Positions 20,566-27,601 of a stretch of 32,080 nucleotides of DNA are shown in pieces. The position numbers and the translations under genes are program-made. The stretch spans positions 1 through 32,080 of the forward strand of contig CANQKA010000017.1 of NCBI GenBank assembly GCA_947624395.1, written 5' to 3'. The stretch comes from an uncultured Oscillospiraceae bacterium. GTDB lineage: Bacteria > Bacillota > Clostridia > Oscillospirales > Oscillospiraceae. The notes under the pieces were generated by a model that was given only the letters and a program-made list of their open reading frames with translations, was not told where the DNA came from and did no database searches. Positions within the stretch are counted from its first letter, which is position 1, and each line of letters opens with the position of its first letter.

Positions 20566-21762
20566 ATGACAAAATACGCGATACTGGGTTTTGGCGTCGT
20601 GGGCACAGGCGTGGCGGAGGTCATGGCCGCCCAGCGGGAAAAGCTGGCCGCCGCGGCGGGCGAGGACATGGAGCTGGGCTATATTCTGGTGCGCCGGGAT
20701 ATGCCGGACAGTCCCTGGAAGGACAAGATGGTGAAGGACTTCGCCGTGATAGAAAACGACCCGGACGTGTCGGTCGTTGCGGAGGTGATAGGCGGCGTAG
20801 GGCCGGCCTATGAGTATTCCCGCAGGGCGATACTGGCGGGCAAGAGCGTGGTCAGCTCCAACAAGGAGCTGGTGGCTACCCACGGCCTGGAGCTGGCAAA
20901 GCTGGCGAAAGAGCACGGCGTGAGCTATCTTTTCGAGGCCAGCGTGGGCGGGGGTATTCCCCTGCTGCGGCCTCTGAGCCGGTGCCTTGCGGCCAACCGG
21001 ATCGATGAAGTGTACGGCATTTTGAACGGCACCACCAACTATATCCTGACGGCTATGGACGCGCAGGGTCAGGACTTCGCCGACGCGCTCAAAAAGGCCC
21101 AGGAGCTGGGCTATGCCGAGGCGGACCCCACCGCGGACGTGGAGGGCATCGACGCCTGCCGCAAGACGGCCATTTTGGCGGATATGTCCTTTGGGTGCAA
21201 TCCGGACCCGGCCAGTATCCCCACCACCGGCATCACGTCTGTGGCGGCGGCGGACCTGGAACTGGCCCGGAGTTTGGGCTACACGGTGAAGCTGCTGGGC
21301 CGGGCCATGCGCACGGAAAACGGCTGCCGGGCCTTCGTCCAGCCCCATCTGGTGCCCCTGACCCACACCCTGGCGTCGGTGAACGGGGTGATGAACGCCT
21401 GCGCCATCAGGGGCAGCGCCGTGGGCGAGGTCATTTTGTGCGGCCCCGGCGCGGGGCGCTATCCCACGGCCAGCGCCGTGGCGGCGGACATCGCCGACGC
21501 GGTACGGCACCGGGCCGCGCCCGTAGTCCCGGACCTGGGCGCGCTGGGCGGGAAGCTGGCCCCGGAGGAGGAGCTGGCCTCCCCCTGGTACGTGCGGGTC
21601 TGCGCCAAGCCGGATGAGGTATGCGCGGCGTTCCCGGAGGCGCAGCCGGTGTACGGCACCACCATGGAGTGCGCCTTCCTCACCGAACCCATGGCGAGGC
21701 CCGCGCTTATGGCGCGCCTCGCGGCGCTGGAGGCAAAGGCCGTGTGGCGGGTGCTGGCATAG
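20566..21762 (+). CDS. hom: Homoserine dehydrogenase
   Basis: 398 aa. Converts aspartate semialdehyde to homoserine with NAD(P)H, the branch to threonine and methionine. The NAD-binding GFGVVGTG lies at 8-15; SSNKELVATHGLELAKLA and FEASVGGGIPLLRPL carry active-site residues; GTTNYILTAMD and GYAEADPTADVEGIDACRKTAIL hold the conserved lysine/aspartate catalytic region (about 155-205). Typical Gram-positive Hom has a clear C-terminal ACT domain (about 430 aa); here the C-terminal about 80 residues are shorter and not an obvious ACT domain, while an ACT protein is encoded just upstream. AGAGGAAG sets the start at 20566; the longer frame runs back into the palindromic element. Confidence 0.95.
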   Translation: MTKYAILGFGVVGTGVAEVMAAQREKLAAAAGEDMELGYILVRRDMPDSPWKDKMVKDFAVIENDPDVSVVAEVIGGVGPAYEYSRRAILAGKSVVSSNKELVATHGLELAKLAKEHGVSYLFEASVGGGIPLLRPLSRCLAANRIDEVYGILNGTTNYILTAMDAQGQDFADALKKAQELGYAEADPTADVEGIDACRKTAILADMSFGCNPDPASIPTTGITSVAAADLELARSLGYTVKLLGRAMRTENGCRAFVQPHLVPLTHTLASVNGVMNACAIRGSAVGEVILCGPGAGRYPTASAVAADIADAVRHRAAPVVPDLGALGGKLAPEEELASPWYVRVCAKPDEVCAAFPEAQPVYGTTMECAFLTEPMARPALMARLAALEAKAVWRVLA

Positions 21763-21814
21763 AATGGATGGGCCAATGCCCACCTATTGCGAGAACAAGG
21801 AGACTTGATATAGA

Positions 21815-23023
21815 ATGCTGATCGTACAAAAATTCGGCGGCTCCTCCGTGGCCGACGCCGGCCGTATCCGAAACGTGGCGGCCATCATCGCGGAGAGCTA
21901 TTTGGAGGGCCACGAGATGGTGGTGGTGCTGTCCGCCCAGGGGGACACCACCGACGATTTACTGGAAAAGGCCGCGGAGCTGAACCAGGCCCCGTCCAAG
22001 CGGGAGCTGGACATGCTGCTGGCCACCGGGGAGCAGCAGTCCATCGCCCTGATGGCCATGGCGCTGGAGGCAATGGGCCTGCCTGTCGTATCCCTGACCG
22101 GCTGGCAGGCGGGCGTGCGCACCAACACGGACTACAGCGCCGCACGTATCAACCGGGTCAACACCGAGCGGCTGCGCCGGGAGCTGGACAAAAAGCGCAT
22201 CGTGCTGGTGGCGGGGTTCCAGGGCGTGAACAAGTTCGATGACTACACCACCCTGGGCCGGGGCGGGTCTGACACCACCGCCGTGGCCCTGGCCGCGGCG
22301 CTGCACGCCGACAAGTGCCAGATCTTCACGGACGTGCAGGGCGTGTACACCGCCGACCCTCGGAAAGTGCCGGGGGCGAAAAAACTGGACGAGATCACCT
22401 ACGACGAGATGCTGGAACTGGCCAGCATGGGCGCGCAGGTGCTGATGAACCGCTCCGTACAGCTTGCCAAGCGGTACGGCGTGGAATTGGAGGTGCTCTC
22501 CTCGCTGGTGAGAGCGCCCGGTACAAAGGTGAAGGAGGTTTCCCGCAGCATGGAAGAGATGAAGATCACCGGCATCGCCAAGGACGACAACGTGGCACGG
22601 GTAACGGTCATGCAGGTGGCGGACCGGCCCGGTTCCGCCTTCCGGGTCCTGAACGCGGTGGCTCGGGCGGGCATCAACGTGGACATGATCATCCAGGCCA
22701 ACGGCCGGGACGGGACCAACGACATGAGCTTCGTGGTGGCCCAGGCCGACGCCGAGGCCGCCGAAAAGGTCCTGCGCCAGCGCCAGCCGGCCATCGGGTT
22801 TGCGGACATCTCCGTGGACAAGGACATCGCCAAGGTCAGCGTGGTGGGCGCGGGCATGATGAGCTCCGTGGGCATCGCGTCGCTGGTGTTCGAGGCTTTG
22901 AACGACGAGCACATCAACATCCAGATGATCAACACCAGCGAGGTGAAGATCTCCTGCGTGATAGACGCCGCCAGCGCCGACCGGGCCGTCGCGGCCATCC
23001 ACAGGAAATTCTTCGAGGCGTGA
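21815..23023 (+). CDS. lysC: Aspartate kinase
   Basis: 402 aa, the length of monofunctional aspartokinases of the LysC alpha type. Catalyses ATP-dependent phosphorylation of aspartate, the first step to Lys, Thr and Met. The N-terminal kinase domain begins VQKFGGSSVADAGRI (4-18) and continues with RGGSDTTAVALAAAL and FTDVQGVYTADPR. The C-terminal part (about 262-402) holds two ACT domains (VMQVADRPGSAFRVLNAVARAGINVDMI and VVGAGMMSSVGIASLVFEAL...INIQMINTSEVKISCVI), the site of lysine/threonine feedback. AAGGAGA precedes the start by 11 bases; a 52-bp gap follows hom, so they are probably one operon. An in-frame internal start giving a beta subunit, as in Bacillus, cannot be judged here. Confidence 0.96.
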   Translation: MLIVQKFGGSSVADAGRIRNVAAIIAESYLEGHEMVVVLSAQGDTTDDLLEKAAELNQAPSKRELDMLLATGEQQSIALMAMALEAMGLPVVSLTGWQAGVRTNTDYSAARINRVNTERLRRELDKKRIVLVAGFQGVNKFDDYTTLGRGGSDTTAVALAAALHADKCQIFTDVQGVYTADPRKVPGAKKLDEITYDEMLELASMGAQVLMNRSVQLAKRYGVELEVLSSLVRAPGTKVKEVSRSMEEMKITGIAKDDNVARVTVMQVADRPGSAFRVLNAVARAGINVDMIIQANGRDGTNDMSFVVAQADAEAAEKVLRQRQPAIGFADISVDKDIAKVSVVGAGMMSSVGIASLVFEALNDEHINIQMINTSEVKISCVIDAASADRAVAAIHRKFFEA

Positions 23024-23043
23024 AAAACACATAATAATAGACG

Positions 23044-23075
23044 GCCCGCTCGTCACAGGCGAGCGGGCTGTTTTT
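23044..23075 (+). terminator. Intrinsic terminator of lysC
   Basis: GCCCGCTCG-TCACAGG-CGAGCGGGC, a 9-bp stem, then TGTTTTT. It runs directly into a palindromic repeat arm. Confidence 0.88.
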
Positions 23076-23209
23076 CTCTCCCCCAGTCAGCGCAAAGCGC
23101 TGACAGCCCCCTCGTCAGAGGGGGCCTTTTTATAAGGAAAATTCATTGAAAAAAGCCTCCCTCTGACGAGGGAGGTGGCGCGGCGCAAGCCGCGTCGGAA
23201 GGAGAGATA
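23075..23209. repeat. Paired palindromic repeat arms (head-to-head composite A)
   Basis: Left arm 23075-23126 (TCTCTCCCCCAGTC...GGGGGCC followed by TTTTT) and an inverted right arm 23155-23209 (GCCTCCCTCTGACGAGGG...GGAAGGAGAGATA), around an AT-rich 28-bp spacer. The right arm is of a diverged subtype with GTCGGAAGGAGAG in place of GACTGGGGGAGAG. It separates convergent genes and ends two bases before the stop of the 81-aa gene. Confidence 0.8.
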
Positions 23210-23211
23210 TC

Positions 23212-23457
23212 TCACTCCCGTTTTGCCGCGCTGGCGCCGGAGATCTTCATGCGCACGCCGTTGGCGGCCAGGGCGCTTTCCAGCCAGCGGCCGATCTGGT
23301 CGCTGTGAGAGTTTACATAATTCACCGCCATGTCCTCCTTGGCGCTGTCGGGCATCGCCCGCACGGCCATCACCATCGTGGGCGGCAAATGGCCCGCCAT
23401 CGCTTCCAGCACGGAGGCGTAGTCCACCTCGCGCACCTGCAGGCGTAATTCTACCAT
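23212..23457 (-). CDS. Small protein of unknown function (81 aa)
   Basis: 81 aa, not recognised. It starts MVELRLQVREVDYASVLEAM, with a predicted strand-helix pattern, then MPDSAKEDMAVNYVNSHSDQIGRWLESALAANGVRMKI and a basic C-terminus. No signal peptide, membrane segment or metal motif. The start at 23457 has AAGGGGGG upstream and a near-consensus minus-strand promoter (23491-23519), so it is probably expressed. It is transcribed divergently from a MarR-family gene with overlapping promoters, which suggests control by that regulator. Its stop lies against a palindromic repeat. Confidence 0.75.
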   Translation of the reverse strand: MVELRLQVREVDYASVLEAMAGHLPPTMVMAVRAMPDSAKEDMAVNYVNSHSDQIGRWLESALAANGVRMKISGASAAKRE

Positions 23458-23490
23458 GGTCTGTCCCCCCTTGTTTTTTGCTTGTGATAC

Positions 23491-23519
23491 AGTATAGCAT
23501 ATGCATTCGGCATTGACAA
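23491..23519. promoter_or_regulatory. Divergent, overlapping promoters of the 81-aa gene and the MarR gene
   Basis: Minus strand: TTGTCA (23514-23519), 17-bp spacer, TATACT (23491-23496) for the 81-aa gene. Plus strand: TTGACA (23513-23518) followed 16-17 bp later by GATAAA/ATAAAC for the MarR gene. The two -35 boxes share the same bases, so only one promoter can be occupied at a time. A GCATATGC palindrome (23497-23504) lies within. Confidence 0.7.
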
Positions 23520-23571
23520 ACCCGGCTCATATGGGATAAACTGGTAAAAACGAGGAAAGCGAGGACGGACC

Positions 23572-24000
23572 ATGCTCTACCAGAAGCTGAAGACCCTCTA
23601 CGAAAAAGTCCGGCTGCAGCATTACCGGGACCTGTTCCGGCGGGTCAAAGAGCGGGACGGCTCCCTGAGCGCCACGGAGGCGTTCGCGGCGGACGTGATC
23701 TATCTGCTGGGCTCCCCCACCGTCAGTGCCTTTGCCGACACACTGGGCATCTCCCAGCCCAACGCGACCTATAAAATCAACAATCTTGTCTCCAAGGGCT
23801 ACGCCGTCCGGGGCGGGTCCGACGCAGACAGGCGGGAGTGCCGGGTGTCCGTGGGCGAGCGGTTCTTCTCCTATTACGACACCGACTATCCCTTCATCGC
23901 CGACAGCGTGAAGAAGCTGCAGGAGCATTACACCCCGGAGCAGCTGGTCCTGCTGGAAAAGATGCTGGACGACGTGATCGGCTACATGTGCGAGGAATAA
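23572..24000 (+). CDS. MarR-family transcriptional regulator
   Basis: 142 aa, typical MarR length. The winged HTH runs from LSATEAFAADVIYLLGSPTVSAFADTLGISQPNATYKINNLVSKGYAVR (about 33-82) to the wing SDADRRECRVSV (about 85-96), flanked by helices for dimerisation. MarR proteins are usually repressors of neighbouring genes relieved by small ligands. The divergent 81-aa gene, whose promoter overlaps its own, is the natural candidate target. The ribosome site (GAGGAC) is modest. A terminator follows at once. Confidence 0.92.
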   Translation: MLYQKLKTLYEKVRLQHYRDLFRRVKERDGSLSATEAFAADVIYLLGSPTVSAFADTLGISQPNATYKINNLVSKGYAVRGGSDADRRECRVSVGERFFSYYDTDYPFIADSVKKLQEHYTPEQLVLLEKMLDDVIGYMCEE

Positions 24001-24017
24001 TGACATCCAAAGCAAAA

Positions 24018-24041
24018 ACCTCCGGCTTGCCGGAGGTTTTC
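24018..24041. terminator. Bidirectional terminator between the marR-like and glycerate kinase genes
   Basis: ACCTCCGGC-TT-GCCGGAGGT, a 9-bp stem with AAAAA on one side and TTTT on the other, between convergent genes. Confidence 0.85.
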
Positions 24042-24043
24042 GC

Positions 24044-25282
24044 TTATTGTGCCCGCAGCAGGGCCACGGCTACGTCGTTGACGTTGGTGCCGGTGGGGCC
24101 GGTGACGATGAGGCCGTCCACGGCTTGCAGGGCGTGGTAGGCGTCGTTTTCCTGCAAAGCAGCGCCCACGTCCAGTCCCGCGGCATGCAGCGCGTCCATC
24201 GTATCCCCGTCCACATAGCCGCCGGCGGCGTCGGTAGGGCCGTCGGTGCCGTCGCTGCCCACGGAGAACACCGCCGCGCCGGACAGTCCCGCGATGCCCG
24301 GAGCCGCCGCCAGGGCCAGCTCCTGATTTCGCCCGCCCAGGCCATGGCCGGTCACGTGCACCACCGTCTCGCCCCCGGCGATGAACGCCAGGTCCTCTCT
24401 GCTGTTGGCGTGACGGCGCAAGGTATCGGCCAGACAGCGGCCCGCCTCACGGGCCTCGTAGCATAAAGCATCCGTCAGGACCACCGGTTCATAGCCCAGG
24501 GCACGACACTCCGCCGCCGCGGCGGCGCAAAGCTGCCGTACGGAGCCGGTGATATGGATCTGGGCGTTGGGCAGCTTTTTCGGCGTCTCCACGTCCAGCA
24601 GTCCACGGGCCTGATCTGACAGGCGCAGGGCGTATTTTTCCGCCACGGCTCTTGCCTCGTCGCAGGTGGAGCTGTCCGCGCAGGCGGGACCGCTGGCGAT
24701 GGCGTCCGGCCTGTCGCCCAGCACGTCGCTGAGGGCCACGGTGAAAACCTGCGCCGGGGCGCAGGCCAGGGCGAACCGGCCGCCCTTCACGGCGCTGAGC
24801 CGCTTGCGGACCGTGTTTATCTCCACGATATCCGCCCCGCCGGCAAGAAGCCGGTCCGTTATCTCCTGAAGCTCCCCGGCCGGTATCAGCGGCTTTTCAA
24901 AAAGCGCGCTGCCGCCGCCGGACAGCAAAAAAAGCACCCTGTCCCGCGCCGTCAGCCCCGACACCAGCGCCAGGGCCTTTTCCGTGGCGGCAAAGCCGTT
25001 TTCGTCCGGCACCGGATGGCCCGCCTCGTAACACGCAAGACCGGGGATAGGTCCTTGTATGTGGCCGTATTTGGTTATCACGATGCCGCCGTCCACGGCC
25101 CCCAGAGCGTCTACGGCGGCCTTCGCCATCCGCCACGCGGCCTTGCCGGCGGCCACCAGTATGATTTTCCCGCCAGCCGGTTCAAAGCGCTCCAGCGCCC
25201 GCCGCACCGCCCGGTCAGGCAGCACGGCCCGGATAGCGCCCCGGACGATTTTGTCGGCGTCCGCCCGCAGAGTCCGGTCCAT
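24044..25282 (-). CDS. Glycerate 2-kinase (MOFRL family)
   Basis: 412 aa. An N-terminal DUF4147/GckA-type domain (AAGKAAWRMAKAA, GHPVPDENG, LFLLSGGGSALFEKP, INTVRKRLSAVKGGRFA) and a C-terminal MOFRL domain (FIAGGETVVHVTGHGLGGRNQELALA, FSVGSDGTDGPTDAAGGYVDGDT). Such enzymes phosphorylate D-glycerate to 2-phosphoglycerate; older annotation calls them hydroxypyruvate reductases, which is probably wrong for this fold. One base separates its start from the stop of a D-2-hydroxyacid dehydrogenase, so the two are co-translated: the dehydrogenase would make glycerate from hydroxypyruvate and this kinase would feed it to glycolysis. The pathway link is inference from adjacency. Confidence 0.92.
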   Translation of the reverse strand: MDRTLRADADKIVRGAIRAVLPDRAVRRALERFEPAGGKIILVAAGKAAWRMAKAAVDALGAVDGGIVITKYGHIQGPIPGLACYEAGHPVPDENGFAATEKALALVSGLTARDRVLFLLSGGGSALFEKPLIPAGELQEITDRLLAGGADIVEINTVRKRLSAVKGGRFALACAPAQVFTVALSDVLGDRPDAIASGPACADSSTCDEARAVAEKYALRLSDQARGLLDVETPKKLPNAQIHITGSVRQLCAAAAAECRALGYEPVVLTDALCYEAREAGRCLADTLRRHANSREDLAFIAGGETVVHVTGHGLGGRNQELALAAAPGIAGLSGAAVFSVGSDGTDGPTDAAGGYVDGDTMDALHAAGLDVGAALQENDAYHALQAVDGLIVTGPTGTNVNDVAVALLRAQ

Positions 25283-25283
25283 C

Positions 25284-26252
25284 TCAGCCGTTGACCACGT
25301 GCATCGGCGCCCCGGCCAGGAACGCCTTCACGTTCTCCACCGTGGCGTCCATGATGCGCTGGCGGCTCTCTTTGGCGCCCCAGGACATGTGGGGCGTGAT
25401 GATGCAGTTTTTCGCCGTGAGCAGCGGGCTGTCCGCCCGGATGGGCTCTTCGGACACCACGTCCAGCCCCGCGGCGGCCACCTTGCCGCTGTTGAGCGCG
25501 TCCGCCAGGTCCTGGTCCACGATCATCTGGCCCCGGCTGTTGTTGATGATGATAACGCCGTCCTTCATTTTGGCGATGTTTTCCCTATTGATGATGCCGG
25601 TGTTGAACGGGGCCAGGGGCATTTGCAGCCCCAGCACGTCGGATCGGGCAAAAAGCGTGTCCAGGTCCACGAATTCCACGCCCAGGGCCTTGGCCTCAGG
25701 CCGCTGGCTCCTGGCGTGGGCTATCACACGCATGCCCAGGGCGCTGGCGATGGCGGCGGTGTGCACGCCGATGTTGCCGCAGCCCAGAAGGCCGTAGGTC
25801 TTTCCAGCCAGCTCTATCAGCGGATAGTCCCAATAGCACCAGTCCTGGCAGGCGGTCCATTTCCCGGCGTGGACCGTGTCGCTGTGGTGGCCGATGTGGT
25901 GGCAGATCTCCAACAGCAGGGCTATGGCGAACTGGCTCACGGCCCGTGCGCCGTAATCCGGCACGTTGGACACGCTGATGCCTTTTTCCCGGGCGTATGC
26001 CACGTCCACCACGTTATACCCCGTGGCAAGCACCGCGATGAATTTAAGGCCCGGACAGGCGTCCAGCGTGGCTTTCGATATGGGCGTCTTGTTGGTGACG
26101 GCGATGGCCGCCTCGCCGATGCGCGAGGCGATCAGCGCCTCGTCGGCCTCGTCGGTCCTATCGTACACCGTCAGCTCCCCCAGCGCCGCCAGAGGCTCCC
26201 AGCTCAGATCGCCGGGGTTTTCCGTATAGCCGTCCAGCACCACGATCTTCAT
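25284..26252 (-). CDS. D-2-hydroxyacid dehydrogenase (glycerate/hydroxypyruvate reductase-like)
   Basis: 322 aa. The NAD-binding Rossmann motif GLLGCGNIG is at 154-162. The catalytic triad of the family is in place: Arg240 (NNSRG), Glu269 (SEEP) and His288 (TPHMSWG). The substrate domain carries FIAVLATGYNVVDVAYAREKGI. Reduces a 2-keto acid to the D-hydroxy acid; hydroxypyruvate is the likely substrate because a glycerate kinase gene follows. The start at 26252 (MKIVVLDGY) has AAGGAG upstream; the longer frame back to 26489 overlaps rpe and has no dehydrogenase similarity. Ten bases separate it from rpe. Confidence 0.92.
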   Translation of the reverse strand: MKIVVLDGYTENPGDLSWEPLAALGELTVYDRTDEADEALIASRIGEAAIAVTNKTPISKATLDACPGLKFIAVLATGYNVVDVAYAREKGISVSNVPDYGARAVSQFAIALLLEICHHIGHHSDTVHAGKWTACQDWCYWDYPLIELAGKTYGLLGCGNIGVHTAAIASALGMRVIAHARSQRPEAKALGVEFVDLDTLFARSDVLGLQMPLAPFNTGIINRENIAKMKDGVIIINNSRGQMIVDQDLADALNSGKVAAAGLDVVSEEPIRADSPLLTAKNCIITPHMSWGAKESRQRIMDATVENVKAFLAGAPMHVVNG

Positions 26253-26262
26253 AGCAAACTCC

Positions 26263-26928
26263 TTATGCCTCGCCCCGCAGTTGGCGGATGATGGCCGCGT
26301 AATCATCGTGGCCGAATATGGCCGAGCCGGCCACCAGCACGTTGGCCCCCGCCCCGATGGCGATGGGGGCGGTGTTCGGCTTGACGCCGCCGTCCACCTC
26401 CACGTCGCAATCGGGATTGACCGCGTCCAGCCGTGCGCGGACAGCGCGTATTTTGTCCATCTGGTCCAGCATGAACGGCTGGGCCCCAAAGCCCGGTTCC
26501 ACCGTCATCACCAGCACCATGTCCAGCTCCGCCAGCCAGCTTTCCAGCGCCACGGCCGGCGTGGCCGGTTTTAAGGACAGGCCGGTCCGCATCCCCAGCT
26601 GCCGCGCACTTGCCAGGGCGGCGGAGATATTGTCCGGGTTATCGGCCTCCACGTGTATGGTCAGGCTGCTGGCCCCCGCTCTGGCGAAGGGCTCCACAAA
26701 ATCGCCCGGTTCCACGATCATCAGGTGCACGTCCAGAAACACGTCCGGGAATGCCCGGCGTATGCTCTCCACCAGCGGCACGCCCATGGAGATGTTGGGC
26801 ACGAACTGGCCGTCCATCACGTCCACATGGATATAGGACGCGCCGGCCCGCAGCACGCTCTTGATCTCCTCCCCCAGGCGCGTGAAGTCCGCCGCCAGGA
26901 TGGAGGGCGCGATCTTTATCTCTTTCAT
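26263..26928 (-). CDS. rpe: Ribulose-phosphate 3-epimerase
   Basis: 221 aa, normal length. A TIM barrel with all family landmarks: IAPSILAADF, HVDVMDGQFVPNI, DVHLMIVEP, VMTVEPGFGAQ, VEVDGGVKP and GSAIFG. Interconverts ribulose 5-phosphate and xylulose 5-phosphate in the pentose phosphate pathway, using metal bound by the His and Asp residues in these motifs. The start at 26928 is preferred to a GTG nine bases upstream because GGGGGTGA then sits at normal distance. First gene of an operon with the dehydrogenase and glycerate kinase. Confidence 0.95.
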   Translation of the reverse strand: MKEIKIAPSILAADFTRLGEEIKSVLRAGASYIHVDVMDGQFVPNISMGVPLVESIRRAFPDVFLDVHLMIVEPGDFVEPFARAGASSLTIHVEADNPDNISAALASARQLGMRTGLSLKPATPAVALESWLAELDMVLVMTVEPGFGAQPFMLDQMDKIRAVRARLDAVNPDCDVEVDGGVKPNTAPIAIGAGANVLVAGSAIFGHDDYAAIIRQLRGEA

Positions 26929-26950
26929 GCCGCTCACCCCCGTACCAATT

Positions 26951-26980
26951 ATTGTAACTTTATTATACCCACTGTGTCAA
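26951..26980 (-). promoter_or_regulatory. Promoter of the rpe operon
   Basis: Minus strand: TTGACA (26975-26980), 18-bp spacer, TACAAT (26951-26956). Confidence 0.7.
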
Positions 26981-27025
26981 CCTGAAAATAGTGTACAGCC
27001 GTGGACCGCGTTGGATGTTGATGTT

Positions 27026-27160
27026 TCTCTCCCCCAGTCAGCGCGAAGCGCTGACAGCCCCCTCGTCAGAGGGGGCCGGATTCTATACCCAGGTGGAGAA
27101 TATGCCTCCCTCTGACGAGGGAGGTGGCTCGGCCCTCCGGGCCGAGACGGAAGGAGAGAT
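27026..27160. repeat. Paired palindromic repeat arms (composite B)
   Basis: Left arm 27026-27077, inverted right arm 27104-27160 of the GGAAGGAGAGAT subtype. The spacer around 27076-27103 reads GGATTCTATACCCAGGTGG..., the inverse of the spacer in composite C at 31008-31032. Confidence 0.8.
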
Positions 27161-27169
27161 ATTTAAATC

Positions 27170-27340
27170 GCGCCGTCAGGCGCTTCCTTATTGTTCGGGG
27201 TCCCCACGCGGCACGCTTACCGCGTGGGGAAAAGGAGGAACGGCTCTGGCCGATGCGCAGGGCCTCGCTTGCGAGGACCCTGGCATCTCCAGAGCCGTTC
27301 CGACGTACAAAGCCGGCCGTCTTTCGACGACCGGCTCTGC
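27170..27340. other. Cluster of four strong hairpins, possible structured RNA
   Basis: In order: GCGCC-GTCA-GGCGC (27170-27183); CCCCACGCGG/CCGCGTGGGG (27202-27229); a long nested hairpin with outer arms GGAACGGCTCTGG/CCAGAGCCGTTCC (27237-27249, 27289-27301) enclosing GATGC-CAGGG-CTCGC/GCGAG-CCCTG-GCATC; and AGCCGG-CGTC/GACG-CCGGCT (27311-27336). The whole is too regular for chance. No promoter could be fixed on either strand and no RNA family is recognised; a mobile palindromic element is an alternative. Confidence 0.55.
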
Positions 27341-27363
27341 AACAAAGAAGAGAGGAGTGAAAA

Positions 27364-27492
27364 ATGAAAAGTGTCACGCGTTCGATGCTCTGCTCCGCGG
27401 GGCCTCGGCTTGGCCTCTTGGAACCCTGTGAGCATATACTACTCCATCCCGACCCGGCAATGGTGAATAAATTCCCAACGATTTGTAAATAA
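27364..27492 (+). CDS. Possible 42-aa ORF downstream of the hairpin cluster
   Basis: ATG at 27364 with GAGGAGTG about 6 bases upstream; reads MKSVTRSMLCSAGPRLG... to a stop at 27492. No domain, signal peptide or leader motif is recognised, and the composition (Pro, Cys, His, Leu) is not typical of a known small-protein class. The good ribosome site is the only support. It could be a leader peptide or chance. Confidence 0.25.
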   Translation: MKSVTRSMLCSAGPRLGLLEPCEHILLHPDPAMVNKFPTICK

Positions 27493-27520
27493 ACGATGAA
27501 TAAAGCTTTAAGGATGGCGA

Positions 27521-27550
27521 TTGACACCGTTCCGCCCTTTACTGTATAAT
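27521..27550 (+). promoter_or_regulatory. Promoter of the GH13 gene
   Basis: TTGACA (27521-27526), 18-bp spacer, TATAAT (27545-27550): both hexamers are consensus. Confidence 0.8.
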
Positions 27551-27601
27551 AGCACGGTCTGTTGAACTTAATTGCTGCTGACGAGAGGAACATGCTGCCC
27601 C

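Noticed and set aside
26253-26489. Longer start for the D-2-hydroxyacid dehydrogenase
   Set aside because: The upstream part is a frame-shifted reading of rpe; AAGGAG precedes 26252.
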